From Sandaracinomonas limnophila (GTDB taxonomy: Bacteria; Bacteroidota; Bacteroidia; Cytophagales; Spirosomataceae): a stretch of 64,000 nt of DNA. Under the pieces are notes generated by a model. That model ran no database searches and was not told the origin of the DNA. It saw only the letters and a program-made list of their open reading frames with translations. A program made the translations under genes and the position numbers. Location of the stretch: contig NZ_SACY01000001.1 in assembly GCF_004005965.1 (NCBI RefSeq), positions 124,001-188,000 on the forward strand. The letters run 5' to 3'. Numbering within the stretch: the first letter of the stretch is position 1; every line of letters starts with the position of its first letter. This document shows, in pieces, positions 59,044 to 64,000 of the stretch.

Positions 59044-60912
59044 TTAAAAATATCTATTGGAAAATGTAGAATGAGTTCTATAATTGGGCCCAAGGAATAC
59101 TCGCGCATAAATTCGAATCGCAGATAATCCGTCCAAAATAAAACTCAAAGAAATTAAACTAGCCAAAACCAATTGGTCTTCACGAATGTGCGTGAAAATT
59201 AAATCTTCACCAATAAAGGTTGGAGTAATTGGAAAACCTGTAATTCCTAAACTGCACAAAAAGAATGCAAAAGCGATTTTAGGATGATTTTCAACCAAAC
59301 CTTGAAATCTGTTTAAGGTTATTTTTCCTTCTTGTTTAAATAACCTTTGTAAAGTTATCGCACCGATAATTCCTGCAATCAAGATACCAACCAAATAAAT
59401 TCCAGTTTCCTTTAAATAGTAATTTCCATTGATCGTTAAGGCCATGGCAACCCAAAAGTGATTAAACACAATTAGCCACCAGCTCATGCGAACACTTCGT
59501 CTTTGTGTAAAGGCTTTTAAAACTAAAATTAGGGCAATTCCTGCAAAGATTTCTGGTAAAAATGCTGTAACCTCTGAAGGTAAATTTTCCTTATTAATGT
59601 ACAAATAAATGGCTAATCCGTAGGTTAAAACAAAACTTAGGATAAGTCGAAGTCCATTGAAGAAATTAAATTTTGACCCAATTTTTTTCAAAGGATTCCA
59701 CAAATATTGGTACATCATTGAATCTAAATTCCACTCTTTCAAACACAAAACATAAAGGGTGTTTTGTAGTTTTGTTGGAAATGAATCTTCAATCGTTTTT
59801 CTTCTTGGTTCAAAATCATAAAATTGTTCTCTGATTAAATAGCTCACAACTGAGGGTGATACTAATAATTGATAGGTTCTTAAAAAGGCATTTCCAGCAA
59901 AATGGAAAAGTGCCAAATTTTCAAAACCTAAAGCAATTTCAATGAAAATTAAACCAATTTGCGCCAAGGAAGCATAGGCAATCTGACTCTTGACCGAGGA
60001 TTGAACTCTTGCAATTCCTGTACCAATTAAAGCTGTCACCAAGCCCACCGCGGCAATTGCAATGCGAACAGAACTTTGATATTCCCAAAATGGAAAGGTT
60101 CTAATTAATAAAAATACCCCAATATGTACCGATAAGGAACCATAAAAAATGGCAGAAGATGGTGTTGGACCTTCCATGGCTCTTGGTAGCCAAGAAGAAA
60201 ATGGCATTTGTGCCGATTTCGCCATGGCGGAAATCAAAAACATACTAGAAATGAACACACCAATCATAGAATGTGCATTTAAATGCTCATGTACCAACTC
60301 AGCATTATTCAACTGGTAGAAAGTGATATTTTGATGCCATAAATGGTGACTAGCCCACATGGCCAAAATAATACCTACATCAGCAACCCGATAAATTGAA
60401 AATACTTTTACAGCGTTTTTAACAGGTAAATAACGCTCTCTGTAAAAGGAAATCAATAAAAAGGATGAAATGCCGAGGATTTCCCACCCAATAAATAAGG
60501 TTTCTAAATTGCCCGATAAAATAATTAAACAATACCCCAAAAAGAAAAATAAGGTGGTATTGAAAAATCTTTTATAACCTGCTTCTCTGTGTAAATAATA
60601 GCGAGAATAAAGTGTAACTAAAAAGGTCAAAATAGAACCCACCAGCAAATAAACAGCTGTAACTCGATCAAATAAGAAATCGATTTGAAATACGTATTCT
60701 GGATTTTGATAGAGAATAACTTCCTTGATTTGAAGCGTCTCCGCACCTCCCAAAATCCATAAAACAATAAATCCTGTGGCAAGGGCTAATTGCAAGCCAA
60801 CCAAACTAAAGGCCCAAACTGAAATGTAACTTTCATTCTTTTTGGGTAATACCAGGCTGATTAAGAATCCAATCAGGGGTATTAGGATGAAATAAGGAAT
60901 GATATTTTGCAT
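59044..60912 (-). CDS. dabB: DabB: proton-conducting partner of the DAB inorganic carbon pump
   Basis: A 622-residue membrane protein of the NuoL/Mrp antiporter family with about 15 membrane segments. Family signatures are SGNLETLFIGWEILGISSFLLISFY, AKSAQMPFSSWLPRAMEGPTPSSAIFYGS and the following conserved Lys/His-bearing helices. As a partner of DUF2309 it is the DabB subunit, which conducts cations to drive CO2 hydration by DabA. It starts at ATG 60912, one base after the dabA stop. No complex I genes are near, which supports the DAB assignment over NuoL. Confidence 0.92.
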   Translation of the reverse strand: MQNIIPYFILIPLIGFLISLVLPKKNESYISVWAFSLVGLQLALATGFIVLWILGGAETLQIKEVILYQNPEYVFQIDFLFDRVTAVYLLVGSILTFLVTLYSRYYLHREAGYKRFFNTTLFFFLGYCLIILSGNLETLFIGWEILGISSFLLISFYRERYLPVKNAVKVFSIYRVADVGIILAMWASHHLWHQNITFYQLNNAELVHEHLNAHSMIGVFISSMFLISAMAKSAQMPFSSWLPRAMEGPTPSSAIFYGSLSVHIGVFLLIRTFPFWEYQSSVRIAIAAVGLVTALIGTGIARVQSSVKSQIAYASLAQIGLIFIEIALGFENLALFHFAGNAFLRTYQLLVSPSVVSYLIREQFYDFEPRRKTIEDSFPTKLQNTLYVLCLKEWNLDSMMYQYLWNPLKKIGSKFNFFNGLRLILSFVLTYGLAIYLYINKENLPSEVTAFLPEIFAGIALILVLKAFTQRRSVRMSWWLIVFNHFWVAMALTINGNYYLKETGIYLVGILIAGIIGAITLQRLFKQEGKITLNRFQGLVENHPKIAFAFFLCSLGITGFPITPTFIGEDLIFTHIREDQLVLASLISLSFILDGLSAIRIYARVFLGPNYRTHSTFSNRYF

Positions 60913-60913
60913 C

Positions 60914-63409
60914 TTACGCTTGATTAAATAAATAAACAGGGAAATTCTCTTGGTGACTCTCAATTAATTTGTCAATATCCTTGACTACCTCTATTTGTGT
61001 ATTTAAAGGGATATATTCTTCAAATTGTCCTTTTTTAAACAAATACGTTTTTCGAGTTTCAGGATCAATGGCCACTAAAACCACCCATTCATTGATGAAC
61101 CATTCGTACGTTGCAGGATTTTTTTGAATGGTATCCAAAACAACTTGTGGGTAATGTTCCACCATCAATAATAAACGAATTGGGTCATGGACTTCCGTCA
61201 TTTGTGCGGGTAAGCCAGGACGTAAGTCGCCATCTATACCATTAGCCACACCAAATAATCCCATTACATTATGTGGTAATTTTGTGCCAGCGCCTAACTT
61301 TTCTTGGTCAACTCTTGAGAAATAATATTCTAAATTGATACCTCCGCAAACGGGTGCAGCCGCATTTAAAATATTGAGTAAGTATTTTCCCTCTGGATCT
61401 ACCTTGAAGTCAAAACTATTTAAAAAGGATCTACGATCTAAGAAAAGACCTTTTGATAATTCCCTTTTACCCACTAAACAAAGCGCGTTTGTTGCATGAT
61501 TTAACTCTGGCCTCGGTTCAAAAAGTGAAACGGAACGCAATAAGATTTTATCATGAATTTCTGCTGAATCTAAGGTTGTATCAATCGATTCAAATCTTCT
61601 AGAACGCTCTTTGGCATTATTATCTAAGGCAGTTTTAAACGTCAAGATTTGTGATTCATGTTGTTGCTTATAAATGGAGTTAGTAATTTCCTCATCATAA
61701 AATACAACTTCATCGCGTGTTGTGTCATGCAAGGCCCCTACAAATAAGGTGGTTTCAGGAATATTAATTCCTCTTTCCTTTAAAATGGCTCTTACTTCTG
61801 GTTTGTTGGCCATTTGACTCACCACACGTGCATTTACAGAACCTGCTCTTCCCGAACACGCCCCACAATCATAGGCTGCATAATGTGGATTATTCACTGA
61901 GCTAGCTCCATGTCCAACTACATAAACGATATCCGCAAAATGTTCAACCAAGCCAATACTTTTTAATAAAGCCTCTACCCGATTGGCCATTTCTTCGATT
62001 TTAAAACCTACCTGTAAATGGTTTTGCTGGGTTTCAAGCTCATCAAAATCAATTTTTAGATTGGAAAATTTATCAATATGACGCAAGGACGAGGCAGTTG
62101 CTGGACTCATTCCTGGTCTGAAAATATTGACAAATAATTTAATAGCCGACCAAAATCCCAAGGTTTGAGACATAATCCAACCAGTGTAGAAATTATGATT
62201 GTGCTTAGAGAAATGTAAATCTTTTTCTCTTTCCTTTCCATCGCCTAATTCCTTAATTAAATACTTTGGGGTAACTGGGGCTGGGCAAAGTTTAGTCAAG
62301 AATTTTCCACCAACAGGTTGATAGAAAAATTCCACACCGAAAAATCCGGGCGTACCGAATGTTTCACAGTTCGGATCCAATGATTCCAAATGTCTTCTTA
62401 AAGAACATTCTCTATCATCTATACAAAATAGTCCTTGGAAACTTTTATTTTGACTTTTAAAGACATTAGGATTATTAAATTGAATTCCTGCCAAAACTTG
62501 GTCATAAAATGTCCACTCAAAGGCTTCTTGCCAAATAGAAAGTACTTCCATTAACTCAGAAGGTTCAATTTCTGCATTAAAGGGTACCAATTTATCTATT
62601 AAATTATTTTCTAAAGCTTTCCAGTTTTCCTCACCTAATAAATAATTTAGGGAATCAATTTCAAGAATTAATTCGAACTGAATTAATTCCTCTAAACTAA
62701 TTTTTCTAGAATCTAATAAACTCTGCGGTAAATCTTCTACCGTAGAAACCATTCCCGACCATCCTTGGTGGGCAAACTGTTGGTCAAATAAATATTGTTC
62801 GTATAAAGCAGAATTTGAACCTACAAGTTTTTTCAATAAAAACTCAATAGATAATTCAGTAGTAAACAATAAATTCTTGGTTGATTTGCTACGGAATAAA
62901 CTAGAAAACGAATTGGATTCTAGTTTTTTAATAGCCTCTAAAAAAGATAAGTTTTCTAAAGGAAAATTCCATATAGAAATTCCTTGATCTAAAAATCCAC
63001 CAACAATTCTAAATAAATTTGGGTGAATTAAAGAATCTAAATCAATTCCATATTGTTTTTTCCAAAGTCCACGTAAACGTCCCACTCGGGGTTCAAAATT
63101 GGCATCATATTGTCCAAATAAAAGCTTATTTTTCCAATTTGATGCATTGATTCCTTTTTTATCTTCTAAAATTCTAAGCAAAATCTTTTCATCAATTCGA
63201 CCTTGATCAAAAAGTTTTCTGAATTCTTCTAAGGATAGATAAACTTGATAGCCTAATTTCTCATTTGCTGTATGTAATGCTTCGTGAAATGAGATATGTT
63301 GGAAGGCATGCAAGGTATTGTGATGAACAAAGTCCATCAAGGGCGCTTGTGCCGGTAGATAATGCTTCAATTCATGAAGCACTTCTTTTTCATCAAAATG
63401 CTGTTTCAT
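60914..63409 (-). CDS. dabA: DabA (DUF2309): carbonic-anhydrase-like subunit of the DAB pump
   Basis: An 831-residue soluble protein of the DUF2309/DabA family. The beta-carbonic-anhydrase-like zinc site is complete: Cys329 and Asp331 in FCIDDRECSLRRHLE, and His500 and Cys515 in VVGHGASS...AAYDCGACSGRAG. The spacings (2 and 15) equal those of Halothiobacillus DabA (C351/D353, H524/C539). With DabB it takes up and hydrates CO2 one-way to bicarbonate using the proton motive force. It is first in the dabA-dabB-sulP unit. No carboxysome or RuBisCO genes are in the window, so it probably feeds anaplerotic carboxylases. Confidence 0.95.
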   Translation of the reverse strand: MKQHFDEKEVLHELKHYLPAQAPLMDFVHHNTLHAFQHISFHEALHTANEKLGYQVYLSLEEFRKLFDQGRIDEKILLRILEDKKGINASNWKNKLLFGQYDANFEPRVGRLRGLWKKQYGIDLDSLIHPNLFRIVGGFLDQGISIWNFPLENLSFLEAIKKLESNSFSSLFRSKSTKNLLFTTELSIEFLLKKLVGSNSALYEQYLFDQQFAHQGWSGMVSTVEDLPQSLLDSRKISLEELIQFELILEIDSLNYLLGEENWKALENNLIDKLVPFNAEIEPSELMEVLSIWQEAFEWTFYDQVLAGIQFNNPNVFKSQNKSFQGLFCIDDRECSLRRHLESLDPNCETFGTPGFFGVEFFYQPVGGKFLTKLCPAPVTPKYLIKELGDGKEREKDLHFSKHNHNFYTGWIMSQTLGFWSAIKLFVNIFRPGMSPATASSLRHIDKFSNLKIDFDELETQQNHLQVGFKIEEMANRVEALLKSIGLVEHFADIVYVVGHGASSVNNPHYAAYDCGACSGRAGSVNARVVSQMANKPEVRAILKERGINIPETTLFVGALHDTTRDEVVFYDEEITNSIYKQQHESQILTFKTALDNNAKERSRRFESIDTTLDSAEIHDKILLRSVSLFEPRPELNHATNALCLVGKRELSKGLFLDRRSFLNSFDFKVDPEGKYLLNILNAAAPVCGGINLEYYFSRVDQEKLGAGTKLPHNVMGLFGVANGIDGDLRPGLPAQMTEVHDPIRLLLMVEHYPQVVLDTIQKNPATYEWFINEWVVLVAIDPETRKTYLFKKGQFEEYIPLNTQIEVVKDIDKLIESHQENFPVYLFNQA

Positions 63410-63463
63410 CTTATTACAGAATAAATGCTAGTAAAATTTAATTAAATCGAAATTCAATAAATC

Positions 63464-63823
63464 CTACAGCCTTATATTTCTGAATACAATAAATAATGGG
63501 GTATGGTAAAATGAAAAGTACGCGATTTTTTTCTGAAGCGAAAATTGTACTTTTTTTATAAATTTTTGAAAAGAAAAGTTGCTTTGAAACTCATAAAACA
63601 GATTGAAATCTTGACCTATTTCATCTTCGTTTTCATCTATATCTTCCTCTTCTACAAAGAAACTGTAACCGCTTTTTTTATCTTCTTTAGTGGTTTTTTT
63701 GACAATATGGCCTGCATTTAGAGCACTGTTTTCAAATGAAAATCCATACGTTTTTTCAATGGCAAACAAATTGTTTACCATTGAAAAAAGTATTAAAAAC
63801 AATATGATGTTTTTGATTTTCAT
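63464..63823 (-). CDS. Small exported hypothetical protein
   Basis: A 119-residue protein with a signal peptide (MKIKNIILFLILFSMVNNLFA), an acidic middle (FFVEEEDIDENEDEIG) and a basic aromatic C-terminus (KKIAYFSFYHTPLFIVF). I do not recognise it. A perfect minus-strand -7 box TATCTTTG lies at 63835-63828, only four bases before the ATG, which would give a leaderless message or means the site is fortuitous. It precedes dabA by 54 bases on the same strand and could be its leader gene. Confidence 0.55.
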   Translation of the reverse strand: MKIKNIILFLILFSMVNNLFAIEKTYGFSFENSALNAGHIVKKTTKEDKKSGYSFFVEEEDIDENEDEIGQDFNLFYEFQSNFSFQKFIKKVQFSLQKKIAYFSFYHTPLFIVFRNIRL

Positions 63824-63844
63824 TTTTCAAAGATACATATTTTA

Positions 63845-63932
63845 AATTATGAATTATGAGTTATGAATTATGAATTAGTCAAAAAAGTTAAAAACTCATA
63901 ACTCATAACTCATAATTCATAATTCATAATTA
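63845..63932. repeat. Two heptanucleotide arrays in opposite orientation
   Basis: 63845-63878 has TTATGAA/TTATGAG units and 63893-63932 has CATAACT/CATAATT units in reverse orientation, separated by about 15 bases, so the region can fold into a long hairpin. The TAA stop of the gene at the window end (63930-63932, minus strand) lies in the last unit. Confidence 0.88.
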
Positions 63933-64000
63933 CTTCAAACTACTCAAATACTCCACCACATCTCTAATCTCTCTTTTTGTTAATAAACTACCCATTGGTG
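63930..64000 (-). CDS. 3' end of a probable cytochrome c-domain protein (partial)
   Basis: Only the last 22 residues and the stop are in the window: PMGSLLTKREIRDVVEYLSSLK. The Met within P-M-G, followed by LTKREIRDVVEYL, is the usual end of c-type cytochrome domains (axial Met, C-terminal helix) in exported Bacteroidota and Planctomycetes proteins. The gene lies on the minus strand and continues upstream beyond base 64000. Confidence 0.6.
   Translation of the reverse strand, partial: PMGSLLTKREIRDVVEYLSSLK

Noticed and set aside
59044-60912. NuoL subunit of complex I
   Set aside because: Same protein family, but the adjacent DUF2309 gene one base upstream and lack of other nuo genes make DabB the better call.

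Overview
The window reads as chromosome of an AT-rich member of the Bacteroidota, probably of the order Cytophagales. Support: type IX secretion (T9SS) C-terminal sorting domains (15552-16052, 32676-34496), promoters of the Bacteroidota type TTG-N19/20-TAnnTTTG in front of both tRNAs, rpsO and an esterase gene, a short 287-residue primary sigma factor, and many exported proteins starting MKK... and ending their signal peptide in a Gln. No prophage, insertion sequence, CRISPR array or rRNA was seen. The family or genus is not fixed by the sequence.

Layout. 1-10.2 kb is mostly housekeeping: an M61 peptidase (cut by the window edge), a cyclophilin, a TPR lipoprotein, menD, rpoD, pnp, rpsO, an LptF/G permease and a START-like protein, then tRNA-Met. 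10.3-16.1 kb holds a pair of GC-rich palindromes, a glycosidase gene broken by an in-frame TAG, and a huge exported protein built of phage-tail-fibre-like repeats behind a T9SS cargo gene. 16.1-21.5 kb: dCMP deaminase, SlyD-type FKBP, holA, a TPR/SH3 membrane protein, tRNA-Lys, an M28 peptidase and a ThuA protein. 21.5-32.6 kb: a second tail-fibre-like giant with an endosialidase-type chaperone domain and its outer-membrane partner, a membrane AraC regulator, an orphan molybdopterin hydroxylase, the scrambled relic of an aldo/keto reductase, nagB and a FemAB/GNAT-like protein that overlaps it antisense. 32.7-45.3 kb: a T9SS esterase, two amidohydrolase genes (three amidohydrolase-type domains, only one with its metal motif), hemN-like, an aldo/keto reductase, a sugar isomerase, a fused two-subunit CoA transferase and a thiolase. 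45.3-57.3 kb is a carbohydrate cluster (GH106-like, two SASA acetylesterases, PIG-L, Gfo/Idh, GH30) with no SusC/SusD pair. 57.4-63.4 kb is a dabA-dabB-sulP operon for inorganic carbon uptake. The window ends in the 3' end of a probable cytochrome c gene.

Between the genes there are two unusual layers. Degenerate 7-bp tandem arrays (core TTAT/TTAA on one strand) lie directly against stop or start codons at six sites and in places supply them; three of these sites have two arrays in opposite orientation. Several palindrome families (41 nt GC-rich; 23-27 nt with CTCAGC arms; a double hairpin at 54505-54554) look like REP-type dispersed elements. These repeats, the two tail-fibre-like surface gene pairs and the amidohydrolase pair with two motif-less domains are the least explained parts of the window.
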